Positions 33,249-44,892 of a stretch of 64,000 nt of DNA are shown in pieces (within the stretch, counting starts at the first letter, position 1; the number at the start of each line of letters is the position of its first letter). The notes beneath the pieces are model-generated. The model saw only the letters and a list, made by a program, of their open reading frames with translations, did no database searches and was not told the DNA's origin. This DNA is from Asterella californica (lineage: Eukaryota > Streptophyta > Marchantiopsida > Marchantiales > Aytoniaceae). Both the position numbers and the translations under genes were made by a program. Location: assembly GCA_036924285.1 (NCBI GenBank), contig JAYKYS010000007.1:15934001-15998000 (forward strand), given 5' to 3'.

Positions 33249-34324
33249 CATTGGGATAGGAATGGAGATATTCCCATTCGTTACATTTCTCAATCCATAC
33301 AGAGTAAAAGAATCTTGGGGAGATAAAGTATGTACCAGTAGCTTGGAATTAATCTTGAGGCTTGACCCTCTGACTGGTTGGTCGCAAGCCAAAATTCATG
33401 CTCTAAGGATCCCCTGAGGACCGTCTGTCAGTACAGCTTTTGAAATGACAAGGTATAACTGCTGACAGTAAATGTCCTAAGCGCTTCATCGGGGTATCAG
33501 TCCCAGAAAACTCGCCGATGAGCATCTACTTATTATAGGCTAGCATGGTCATCAACGGCTAAGAGCTGGTGGCGGAACGATCTGTGTGTCCCGCTCGACT
33601 CAACTCTTGCACAAACTGCCGCAGCCTCTGGTGGTCGAGTTCCTCCTTGATATCCGAGGTAGTACAAGATCTGCTTACAAAATTGCTTTCCTTCAAAATT
33701 ACAAAATGCCAGTTATGCCTATGTGTTCAATCTTCTCTACTGGCTTCACTATCATCATTATCATTCACTAAGAGAAAAATGGTTCGGCTGCATTCCATTC
33801 ATGACTTCACCAGCACGGAACCAGCTTGAGACTCCATCAACTTCACCCGTCCATGGTTGTTAGGGTGTTAAAAACCCTCCTCAATAAACTAGAAATCTGC
33901 AGAGACAGCACAGTAACACTCACGTCAGGATCACTTCGCGGAATGACGGATCGCAGCTGGCGGCTGAAACCTAGGGTAAAAACAAATAGATACAAGTCGC
34001 ACAAGCAAGAGTTCTCGAGTTCAAATTTGTTTGAAACCGGCGAGCGAAAGGATTAGAGAAGGCCAACGATGGTTGATCTTTACCTGTAATATGCTGTAGC
34101 TACAAAACCCGCTCAGTTCGACACGGCGAGGCAATGGGCGCAGAATCGACGACTCCGATAGAAGAAACAAATCTAAAACAAATACGGGCATGAACGGGCG
34201 GACACTCTTCAATTCATGTATTAAAAGATGAATCGAGTGAAGCATCGGAGTCTATGCAGTCTCCCCCAGCAGGGCAATCTCGTGTGACAGGCCTCTTGCG
34301 AGAGGGACTGCAAACTACTGTCAA
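33249..34324. other. Spacer downstream of the host gene
   Basis: No gene recognised. The part next to 34324 is probably the gene's 3' untranslated region. Short frames at 33569-33829 and 33826-34056 lack features. Confidence 0.4.
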
Positions 34325-35996
34325 TCACCATGAGGAAGCAGTCCGACCGGAAACCTGAGAGGAGCTTCTGGAAGACTCAAGTTCCTGCATTGACTTATAG
34401 AGGGCGATACTGATTACCATATCGGCTTTTCCCGGGTCCACTACTTCGGACGAGGACTGTAATTCCGGATCTCTGGGAAACACAAGACACCGTCTGGTCA
34501 GTGATTGCCTAACATGATTAAATAACTGGCAGAGAACAAATGCAATAGCAGGGAATCAGTCGAGTAACCATTCGACTTACATTTGATAAGGTAGCCCGTA
34601 AGAATTACTCTTCTCTAAGGAAAGATCGCCAAACTGGTCACTAGGAACATCCACGAAAGTTCTGTCGCTGTCGCCATATGTTGCGTTACTTTGAACAAAC
34701 AAACCTGATGATCAATCAGGTAGTGAGCTAACAAGTTGCCGAAGAGTAACCAAGGAATACGCTGACAAGTAAGAGCAATTTGCAGATGTGGATTAAACGC
34801 ATCAACGCTGCAAGAATGGCACTTGTTACATTACAATGTTTTGAAAGAAACTGACCTTGAAATACCATGAGGACGCCGAATCCGAGGGTGAGCACGAGGG
34901 CGATTAAAGGAGTGCCACCGGAGTTGGGAGGAGCTGACACTCTAGCTCTTCGTTTAGCAGCGGCCTGTTTCATCGCCTTCTTCCTTGCAGCAGCAGCCTT
35001 CGCCGCAGCAAGTGCGGCAGCGTCCAAAGAAGTAGACCTGCCAGGGTGCCTTGGTGGCTTCGGTGGCTTCGGGGGCTTCTTACAGTGCCCATTGGGGTTA
35101 GGCGCCATAGTAGCACCATCCCTTCTCTGCTCCTGCTCCCTGCTGCACCATACTGGACAATCCGGACGATAATGCGCCAGTGGTAAGGCATCACACCTCG
35201 CCTGTATATCCCGGGCCTCAAACACAGCTCTCCTTGATGATTCATTACAACCAACGCTGGGAGACTTTGATAATCCACCGCTAAGAGGGGTCTTGTTCTC
35301 TGGCTGGTTGTGTGTTTTGGTGATAGATTCGTCCTTGGAGGATGCTAAAGGTGTCTTGAATGAATGTAAAATAGTGCCGAGTCCCTCGAACATTGTATGC
35401 TCGCTGTCCCCAGCAACGAGCCCGCGGCAAGAAATCTTCGGGGAGAGAAAAGATCGAAACTGACTGACTATGGAGAGACATCCATCGTCACCATAAGCCA
35501 AATCGTGATTGGCTGATCGACTTAATCCGTTCTCTTTCCCAGCTTTCCTTGAGTCATCCATCCCGTGGAACGACACTCTAACCTCTTTCACTCCGTTGGA
35601 AGAATCCACCGCTTCCATGCTGATGTAAGAACAATCCTTCTTTAGACCGTCAGAATAATTCCCCAATGGCCTGGCCTCGTCTGCATTCGCATCACTGTCC
35701 ACATACTTCGATAGTCCGCACAAGGATAACTCCAGTGTCCTGGTCTCCACAGACACGTCCTTCGATCCAAATAAAGAGCTCTGAGAGTCTAAACAATCGT
35801 TTCTCTCCACCAACTTGAAGCAATATTCCACCTCCGGCCCGGAAGACTCGTTGAATGACACAGAATGCCACTCGGAACTTACAAGAGGCTGCTTCACCAT
35901 ATCGCCTTTACCGCCACTCACGTCCATCCTCCTGCCATCAGCATGGAGACCAAGAAACTGAGGCGCCAGCTCTCCGATACAACCCCGCGATCCCAT
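34325..35996 (-). CDS. Host gene: 470-residue proline/alanine-rich single-pass membrane protein, three exons
   Basis: Exon 1 runs 35996-34856 (ATG 35994-35996, MGSRGCIGELAPQ), exon 2 34704-34581, exon 3 34472-34325 with TGA 34325-34327. Donors CAAG|GTCAGT and AAAT|GTAAGT and acceptors ATCAG| and CCCAG| keep one frame across introns of 151 and 108 bases. Without splicing, the frame would run 42 more codons into intron 1. A long Ser-rich, acidic, probably disordered N-terminal region (residues 1-300) is followed by a PPKPPKPP run, TSLDAAALAAAKAAA, a Lys/Arg-rich stretch and one hydrophobic segment (about residues 361-378, LIALVLTLGFGVLMVF). A polar tail of about 90 residues contains DMVISIALYKSMQELE. 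From memory, a PPRPP-SLDAA-basic-TM order occurs in uncharacterised land-plant proteins. The biochemical role is unknown. It is the only convincing cellular gene here. Confidence 0.8.
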
Positions 35997-36346
35997 TCCC
36001 TCTCGAAGCCACCCGGAAATTGCGTCGCTAATTTACTATCCAAACTTCAAAAAATCGAATTTTGTCAAACTCGAGGAACTGTACTAGTGAATGCTGTTAT
36101 CGGTTTTTCTCAAACTACGAGTTCAATTAAAAATTTCTACCCGTCTCAGATACTCCCGGAAGACCATGGTTAGGGCTTCCAGTCATGTGATCTTGGTGGA
36201 AAAATTGTCGAGGCTTGATCGGCACCCGATCCACAGCTCCGGAAACGTCGAGCTACAGGATGAAAGATGGGAAGATCAAACTCGAGAAGTGTGACATTGT
36301 GATTCAGAGGCATTTGCGCAAACACAAGTTGCTGTGAACTTCAAGC

Positions 36347-36805
36347 TTAGGAGACGCCGATGACGTCAGGAGAAGATTCGAAGGGGGAAGAGCAGAACAG
36401 GTAGAAGTCGAAACCACAACCGGAGAAGTCGCGGCTGACAATGTAGTAACAGCAGCCGACTAGGATAACGAAGCAGGGACGAGAGCAGTATGCGAAGAAT
36501 CCTCTGGAGATTGATGATACTGGCGCTTCATCGCAGCAGACAAACCCCGTAGCTGCTGCGGCTCTACCATTTGGCAGGAGCGAGGTAAAGGAACCATGAA
36601 GACAGGTGCAAGAAAGAAGTAGATAGTCAGAGGAATGAGAGAACTGAAGCAGATTCTGCTGATCCTCCTGGATCACGGAAGCTGTCGACGATGAAGAGGA
36701 CGAAGTTACCGTCCTGCACCACCAAGTTTCTCTACAGAAAGGCAGACGAAGGAGGAGAGAGTCATTTCTGGAAGAAGCCAAATGGAGTATATCTACGAGG
36801 AGCAA
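36347..36805 (-). other. Open frame upstream of the host gene, status unclear
   Basis: 152 codons on the same strand as the host gene, ending 350 bases before its start. Ser- and Cys-rich with a hydrophobic CFVILVGCCYYIV stretch. No family recognised. It could be an upstream ORF in a 5' leader, a small gene, or chance in GC-balanced promoter DNA. Confidence 0.2.
36361..36368. promoter_or_regulatory. TGACGTCA palindrome, candidate bZIP site
   Basis: A perfect CRE/C-box-like octamer about 365 bases upstream of the host gene start. bZIP factors bind such sites in plants. Position is compatible with a promoter, but a single octamer is weak evidence. Confidence 0.35.
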
Positions 36806-38121
36806 AGCGGTGGGAAATAAGCTAGCTAGGATGTGTACGTCCTGCTAATTGCCTAATGTGTTCAGTTCCTGCTCTAACCGATCTCTCGTCTTCTTAGCGG
36901 GAGGAGTTCAATTTTCTCATCTCCTCTCTCTCTTTCTCTCTTCTCTCTCGGCTCTGACACTCGGCTCTGCCTACACGGAACTGGTTGATGATAACTAAGT
37001 GAGGAGCCTAACGTCCACATATGGTCTCTCTCACTGCAGAAACGACGAACTGGGCCTCCTCGTCATCCCGTAACACGATCTTCCCGTCCATCTTGCCCGG
37101 CACTTCTTTCACTCCTCTTGTCTCTGCTACTCTTGTCTACTTCCAAGTTCCACCCACATTCACGCCGTCACGGCGTCACCTCGAGTCCTTACATCCCGCC
37201 CTTGCCCGCCCTTCCCTCCCGGTCTATAGTACAAGGCGATCCAGACTCCCGTTTCCTCACACCGGGATCTGAGACCGTCTGTACAGTAGTGACGGGCTAC
37301 CGCTCCTCTCCGGCACTTCACAGAGCGGGTATGGGCGGCGTAGGCACATGTGTATTGACCAGCTTCCCCCCGCGATGGCTGGAGAAGTGGCTGCTTTGTC
37401 CGGCCACGCGCCTATGGTTTAGGGCTTCTGGTACATGAAGAGTCGGCACGTGGGATGGATTGGACGTATACTGACTACGGAAATTTGCTTTTTACATCCT
37501 TCTTGTGACTTCCGGATTAGTCCAGCCTCGATACGCGCATCGTCCAGAGCCGCAAAGCAAAAGGACGTGGGTAATATGACAAGTGGGAAACCCTCAACCG
37601 TGCGGTACATACTTCACAGCGAGGAGGAAGACACCCGTGAGTCGGGACGGGTGGAAAGAGAATTACTTGAGAAGGAGGAAACATACCGTCTAAACCTCTA
37701 AACCGTTTGATTGAGGCTAGTTGGACATTTACTCGCTCCGTCGGCACGGACGGAAACAACTGACTGCTGCCAGTGGGGAGACCTCCTACAAACTAAACTG
37801 TCCTCCAACTTTCGCTGCAACCTGCCACTGATTGAGGCTCCAAGTTCCGGCTTCCATTCGAAAGCGTACTCCGTATTGGCTCCTTGGTACATAGTTAGGT
37901 ACATGTAAGTTTAGGAGCACGCCAACCTTGGGGCTGGAACCCTTCCTCTTCTCTGATTTGTTCATACAGCCTGATCCGCGTGATGACAGCTACGGTAGTG
38001 ACGTGCACTCGCAGTTACGAGACTGTAATCCCACTGCAACCACAACCCCAGTCCAGTCCAGGCTGCCCTCGTACTCTCATGGACCTACAGTAATCATCAG
38101 GATCCTCTATAACGGAAAGAG
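36806..38121. other. Intergenic; CT-rich tract, no recognised gene
   Basis: A CT-rich run lies at about 36917-36950 and could be a plant promoter or leader tract for an unidentified transcript on the plus strand. Frames at 37021-37272 and 37118-37438 have no recognisable features. Confidence 0.4.
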
Positions 38122-38478
38122 ATTTGCTTGATCACAACCCCAGTAGGTTGCTTGAGCTTGAACACATCCTTCTTAACGATGTATGGCTTGATCACACCCC
38201 TGACTGGCTATTGCTTGTAAAACCAGTCATTTTCTGATGTTACTCACATGTGAGACAAATATTAAACTTCTGAGCATGTATAGTCTAACGCGTCTTTAAT
38301 GTTAAATATTTTAAATTATAATGATATTTAGTCAAAATTGAAAGTTTAAAATAATAAACCAAAGATAAAAAGACATGTTCTACTGTCAATAACCCGTCAG
38401 GGGTATGATCAAACGATACATCGCTAAGAGGGGTATGATAAAGCTCAAGGAACCTACTGGAGGTGTGATCAAGCAAAT
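38122..38478. mobile_element. Foldback (long inverted repeat) element
   Basis: The 83-bp left arm (38122-38204) is matched by the reverse complement of 38396-38478 with about 85% identity by eye, around a 191-base AT-rich centre. Inside each arm a short TTGATCACACCCC-like word occurs twice. The arm's outer end (AAGCAAATTTCTGC) recurs at 42983-43025, showing a dispersed family. No coding frame, so it is non-autonomous. I could not settle a target duplication. Confidence 0.7.
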
Positions 38479-41289
38479 TTCTGCTATAATTTACGAGATC
38501 CCTTCTATACGTATATTCGACGAGTTCCTTCTACTAACAACGTATGTCCCTACCGCAGTGTCTCCTATAGAAAGGTGAGGAAAGAGAAATTCCCACGAAA
38601 GCCAACTGGTTTTGCTGTCAGCCTAGTAAACTGTGGTTCAGCTGCTCGGTCAGTGTTTCGCGTGGGCTATCTGTGACGCAGGCGTTTTCTTGGCATATAC
38701 ACTGTACAATACTATACTTACCTCGTCGCCATGCTGGACACGATGGATTCCAAACAAACCGCGGGATCATAGTCATCGTTCCGTTTTGTATTCTGTCATA
38801 CACTAAGCCGTGGAATAAGCAGTTTCTTGCCAACTGCGCTGTTTAGCACTCCACGCTTTTGTACTGCGGTAGGTCAAGTCTTACTGTTCATTGATGATCA
38901 CGTAACCCGACCACAGGTGTATTCAAGGATTCGTTCTAGAAGGTGGACTGGGCAAATGTTCCTTTTTACTATATACCGTATCCTCAGTTCCCGGGACCAA
39001 CACTCTTGGAATTCCACGACTGAACAGCCAAGATTGTCATCCAGCATGACGTGAAACAAAACCACGTCGGATCTCAACGCCGCTCAATGAACGTCTCAAC
39101 AAACGTAACCGTCGACCGGATGGAAGAAAAGATCTCACGGTCATTCACCTCGTCTAGTCCGAAATCAACCTTTGAGCTTCCAAGGCCCACGACTACCTTG
39201 GCTTGGGCATAAAATCTGGTCAATGACAAGGCCTTAACTGCGGTCTAGGCACGGTAAATAAGCCTTATAACTCACCCAGTCCGAAGACTCGTTGAGATGG
39301 GCATCGATGGAAGTAGGAGGAAGGAAGGCACACCTAAACCTTGTAGCGGACCTGTTTGCTACAGTAATTTGGTAATAGGGGAGATCCAGTTACGCAGGTC
39401 GCGGTTAGGCCCACACGCGCCCGACCTAAAACGAGTTGGTGGTGAGTCTCATATGACAAACTTCCAGAACGTCACGCGAAGGTGACATGCGCTTCTCTGA
39501 TGTCGTCCACGTAACCTTGTGCCACATTATTACTAACTAGACCCGATTTGGGCACCGAACATCTCGCCGACGGCGACATGCATGAGCTCCTTATCCTTAC
39601 ATTAGTACACGAGCATGAAATGGAGCACCTCCATCCTCTCCCGCCTAGTTAGATACGGATGGCGCAAAACAGTGACCAGGAAACGTTGTCCAACAACATC
39701 TATCGCCCCTACTGATTTGGTGGACTCCATGTTGACATTTCAACACATGCTTCTCTGGAGTACAGTACTAGAACTGGATCGCAATATATTCGTCGGACAT
39801 CACGAAAAGTCACGAGTAAGCCAAAACCTAAGCCCCCCTCAGTAGTTTCCTTCTATCGAAAGGCACACCTAACCAGCTCAATCTATGGTTTGGTCTCCGA
39901 ACCAGTAGCTTCACACATAGAATACTTTAGCGTATCACGAAACTTTGGTGTGATGCGCTAAAGAAGTCCGTCGACAAGGTATTCCGCGAAATTCTTGTAT
40001 TAAATCTGGCCCGCAGGTACCCTAAATGTCCGCCTAGAGGTGAAGGTACCGGCTGTTTCTTTGCCCGACCGGTAGTTCGCATTGGCCGCGCGTAATAATA
40101 TCCCTTACCAACTGTCTTGCCAGAGTTGGCTTCATTTCACCGGTATTAGGAACCTTCCTTGAAGATTAGAAAGAATGCCGGATCAGGGTGGACACTCGGA
40201 AAACGAACGAAAAACGCAACGCAATGAATAGCAAACGGATGGAAGACCCAATCGAGCCACTCTACCCGTTCCAGATAAGTAGAGTTGGTAACTTTGCATG
40301 GTCAACTATAACTACGTGGTTGGCTCGTAGTTACCTACCGCGAGTGACTGTCCAGCTCATCTCTGCAGAGTTGTGTTCTTCCTAAAACACCGTTACAGCT
40401 TGAGCCAAAAACGGTATCGCTTACAGCGCAGCAGCACTTTACGTCCTGATCTCACACGTCAGTTTTAACCGCTACTGTTTGATAAGCAGTAGCATGAGTA
40501 CAGTCTTACCCCATTGGTAACTTTTAGGCATTGTCTCAGTTAACAGTTCACGTAGTAAATACTCATGATGAGTATCGTGTGTCAACATCACACATAAATT
40601 TGGAAACCCCAAGTGTATGGATCCATAGGAATCTAGGAAGATAATTTGTTCTACATAGGAACTTGATCTCACTCTGAATTGCCGTCTCCAGTCCAACTTT
40701 GAACAGTTCATTTTGGAAAGGTTGAATTAGGAGAAATTATTACAATGCTTTCATTGAGAGTATTACAAAATAAAAAGTTTACTAAAGTTACGTGGTCAAA
40801 CAACAATGGTGTCACCGACTTATCTGAATATGATTTCTTAACATACATTTGGTCCAAGGAATTCACAAACAAACGATATGATGTGGAGATTAGACACACT
40901 ATCAATAGCTATTCACAGTTTGTCATAAGAACCTAAGGATACATGGTTTTGGTTAACACTATATGTCTCAAGAAAATGCCTTCAATGTCAACTGTTGGAT
41001 CAAATAGAATGCTTAAAAGTTCAGCTATGATCTCTTGTAATGATCAACTCAAATGTACGTTAATTTACGCAACAGTTCACACAAATTTCAATGAGAGAAG
41101 GTGTTTTAGTGCATGAAGATGACAATTTGTACGAGAGCTCACTTATATTTCTTCACAAAGAGGTTTAGAAGCTTTAAATAATGTTAATCTACTTACACAA
41201 GTGAATGTGAGACTACTGGATAAGGGCTTTTTTCCTTTTTTAATGAAAAAAACACTAGATAGAGAACTAGATGGTGAGAACTACAGACG
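38479..41289. other. Gene-free stretch
   Basis: Only short frames without motifs, repeats or splice-supported exons. Nothing recognisable on either strand. Confidence 0.4.
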
Positions 41290-41500
41290 TATGAAATTTC
41301 TCAGGATTTGTGGAGTGAAACTCTGCGAGAAGGTTCACACAAATTTCAGGTTTGGAGGGATTTTTAGGTCTGGAAGTCAAATTTCTGCTAAGTTTCTGAG
41401 GACTTTTGAAGTGAAAGTCAAATCCACGAGAAGGCTCACACATATTCTAGATTGGGAAGGATTTCTGAGGTTTGGAAGTAGAATGTGTAGGACGGACCGC
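41290..41500. repeat. Degenerate 96-bp tandem duplication
   Basis: AATTTCTCAGGATTTGTGGAGTGAAA at 41295 is echoed at 41391 (AGTTTCTGAGGACTTTTGAAGTGAAA), and GGTTCACACAAATTTCAGGTTTGGA is echoed about 100 bases on. A plus frame (41201-41530) runs through both copies, giving a repeated KFLR....VK motif, but there is no sign of function. Confidence 0.6.
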
Positions 41501-42982
41501 ATAGAATTCCAAAAGAGAAGAAATCAGTGAAGCTTTGACTGGTTGTAACTCAATTCGAAAACATTGATTGAGAAAAAAATTGATACGGTTAGAAAGATGT
41601 GCCAAGAGCTTTAAAAATGATACAAAAATCACTCATTTTCCATGTATAAAGGAAGTGCATAATTTTGAAGTTTTAAATGAGATTGAGATTCAAGTTGTAA
41701 ATATATTTGAGGCATATGTTCATTAAGGGAAGAATGTTTTATCAACAAGTTGAAAACATAGTAATTATTGCTCCAGCGTTTGTTGGATGTACGTAAGGTA
41801 TCATTGGAACTGGATTTCCAAGAATAACTTGCTTTTCATATTTAGGTTTAGAAGAAAACAGTATAAAGATTTTGTACGGTCATTAGCTTCTTCTAGAGAA
41901 GTCCATGTGTGGTATACTGGATATCGTTTAGGAGGAGTTTCCAAAACTTACTCCACGAAGTGATAGATCGAGAATTTATACACTTGTGTAAATATCATAT
42001 ACCATCGGGTCTGTTTGTAAATCTTATATATAATTAGAAGGAGCAAATAAAGACATAGTTAAGATTTCTAGATTATAAGCTTGTACTCGTACATTGTGCT
42101 CATCTTTCTCGACCCCATACACCTTTTCCAATCATATACTTTCTGTATTCTTGGATATATTTTTCATGGAAAATAATACAACACAGCATAAAACTATCGT
42201 TCTTATAGAGAATTGGGATTGAACTACTTAGATCTACTTTCTAACTTGGCATATTATGAGAAAATAATTGTAAAGTTACACCTCTTTCAAGCTATTTGTC
42301 TTATTTACATGTTCATTTACTTTATATATACAACCAGCCCTCTGTCGTAGAACTTAATGATTGTAGATAGCCTTCTTGTAGTCCTCGTGACCCAATTTTA
42401 TGTCTCCACACATCTCAAATTTACCTCTTGAAGCTCGAACAATAATCTGGTCCAACGTCTTGATCCTTTTTGAGATTGAACTGTCAACACTTTAGCACAA
42501 TAATGCTTTAGGTCTGGTTGTTGATAGCTGTTTCTCCGATGATGTTTTATGTGTGACTTATTATATAACGCAAGCCTCTTACGATAAATCATTCGCTTGA
42601 TATGAAAATCTAATGTCGTCCATACAACATGAATCACAACTTCACTCCTTTCAACTGACTTTGTCTATTGAAGACTTCTTAGTATCAACTACTATAAACA
42701 AAATATCTTACATCTTGACACCAAGATGGCCTTCTTGAGATACAACTAATGAGTATATAATGACTCGGCATGATATAACAAGCCAAGTACTACTTTCCAA
42801 AGTCTTAGAAGTGAGTTTACTCAAGTAGTTATTGTCCTTTGTCTTGTTACTTCTACAACACTCCATCCCTCCTATCAATGTAACACTCCATCCTTCCTAT
42901 CAATGCTTGCCCAGTTTGCTCACTCTTCCCTTCTCAAGAGACTCATCTCGCTCATGCACGAAAAGGTACTAACGTCAATATA
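41501..42982. other. AT-rich gene-free stretch
   Basis: No domain or convincing frame. A small direct duplication, CACTCCATCC(C/T)TCCTATCAATG, occurs near 42850-42905. Confidence 0.4.
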
Positions 42983-43025
42983 CAAGAAACCTATTAGAGA
43001 TGTGATTAAGCAAATTTCTGCCACG
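42983..43025. repeat. Fragment of the foldback family
   Basis: About 40 bases match the outer part of the right arm at 38451-38490 with some seven differences. The other arm is not found nearby, so this is a truncated copy. Confidence 0.55.
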
Positions 43026-44394
43026 AGAGTCCACAATTGCAACTACCGTATTCATTCTTTTGTGCTCTTCTAATGATCTTCGATTCTCCTTTACATTATT
43101 AGAAACATGAAAACTGGAGTTTGCAGTATTTAATTAATTTCTTGTGTAACACATGGATCGAGAGACAATAGGAAAGAATGCACAATAAATTCTTAGGTTA
43201 TGTCGTTAACACTGTCTCTCGCACTGTCTTATACTAAGTGCGGGTTTATCTCACCATCTAAGTCTTTAGATGACGATATAGATGCATAATCTATAACTAT
43301 ATTTAGTTAATGATCATTAAAAGTTTGACCATTAAATTAAAACTCATTTTGGGAGAAAATATGATCATTTTGTTCATAGCGCTATGATTTATAGTGAAGT
43401 TGAGGTTTTTACTCTTTTGTGGTTTCCATAAAGATCCTGCGCTCTAGGTCCAGATGTTGACAGAGTAAGGATAGTGGGCTGTTCTATATACAACAAAAGA
43501 AAAATGAATTAATATTACTAAAGAAATATTAATACAATAATAGCAAATACAAGAAAAGTTGTTGCTGTAGTACCAGGCCTCCTCCGCTATATCACTTTCA
43601 TTACTTTAGAAGATAGTAAAAGAAATACTTTTGTTTCCGCGTAATGTTTTAATAATAATTCACGACGTAAATTTATAATCCTTTATGATATGATAATGCA
43701 TACCAATCCCAATCGCGAATTCAACTCCAATTTGTACACGTGGCTTCTTCTGGTTCTCAGTTGGAGAAGTTTGGAGGTCTATTTGGCTCGTTACTGCTCC
43801 TTGTCACAGAATCTCTAGCACATAATATTCGTCTTCTTGGAAGTGAATATATGCTAATAATACTTCCAAGAAATAAACATATTATGCTAATGACACTTTC
43901 TGTTAAACCATAAAGGTCACTACTTAAGCGGTAGGATATACCACCGCTAATCAGTTTAGTCGAGAACTAAACTGAATTATTGAAAACGGGATAGTTCACC
44001 TGAACTATGCTTGTGTGTTCTCATTTGTCAATCAAAATATAATCTATAGCTTGAATGAAAGTGTCGTTCAAGGTTTACAAAATGAGCTCCAACTAAGCTC
44101 CAACTTATATCCATCAGCTCGTGGACATTTGATCAAAGTTCAAATCGATTTCAACCACGAAAAGATAATATTTTTAAATTTCGATTTTTGAAAAGTTCTT
44201 GCGTTAAAAATCAGCACATTAGAAGACGAAGTTAGAAGAATAGAAGAACAAGCAGCCTGCACGAGGTATAGGATGCTTGTTAACGGGAAAAAAAGAAAAG
44301 GCCGACGGGAGGCTAATCCCCCGGTCGGTCAAATATATCTCATGCTGGATACTGTTTCCGGCTACCAGAAACAGTATTCTCAGCAGGAGGGAAT
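43026..44394. other. AT-rich gene-free stretch
   Basis: Nothing recognisable apart from short inverted repeats, for example CTTGGAAGT...ACTTCCAAG near 43838-43873. Confidence 0.4.
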
Positions 44395-44520
44395 TGGGAG
44401 GAGGGAGCAGCCCTTCAGTTATTAGAGGCGTCTGTTACGCCTCCAATAACAAGAGCGAACGGGCAGGAGGGAGCAGCCCTTCTGTTACTGGAGGACATGT
44501 TACATCTCCAATAACAGGAG
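44395..44520 (+). repeat. Two 66-bp tandem units, each with a hairpin
   Basis: GGAGGGAGCAGCCCTTC heads both units (about 44399 and 44465). Each contains an inverted repeat: 44418-44450 (GTTATTAGAGGCGT with ACGCCTCCAATAAC) and 44484-44515 (GTTACTGGAG with CTCCAATAAC). In the first, a single mismatch in 14 pairs is retained, so pairing is kept although the loops and some stem bases differ between copies. Confidence 0.7.
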
Positions 44521-44892
44521 AGAGCGGGCTGGACGACTGCTCCTTCTTCCCACCAGCCCACACCACCTTCCTCCTTCTTCCGTTCATGTTTTCACTTTTT
44601 AGTTCCCTTCTTTTCTATTTCTCTTCTTTTCACTTGTACTCTTCAAAAAAATTTCACCTTCTTCTCTCCTTTTATTTTTCTCTTCTATAGTTTTAGTTCG
44701 AAACTTTTAGCGTTCCACTTTTCATGTTTCACAAATTTATCATTTTGAGAGTTTTTTCTGTTCTATCATACCTTTACTTTTTTATATTATAGAGAAAAAT
44801 AGAATTGTTATTTTTGTATCTTTCGTTTATATTCTGAAGTGACCTTTGGACGGATAAGATTGCAAGCGAGTTATATTATAGTTTGTATATTA

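Noticed and set aside
34867..35169. Plus-strand 101-codon Gly/Ala-rich frame opposite the host gene
   Set aside because: Antisense of the Pro/Ala/Lys-rich coding stretch of exon 1; composition is a mirror effect.
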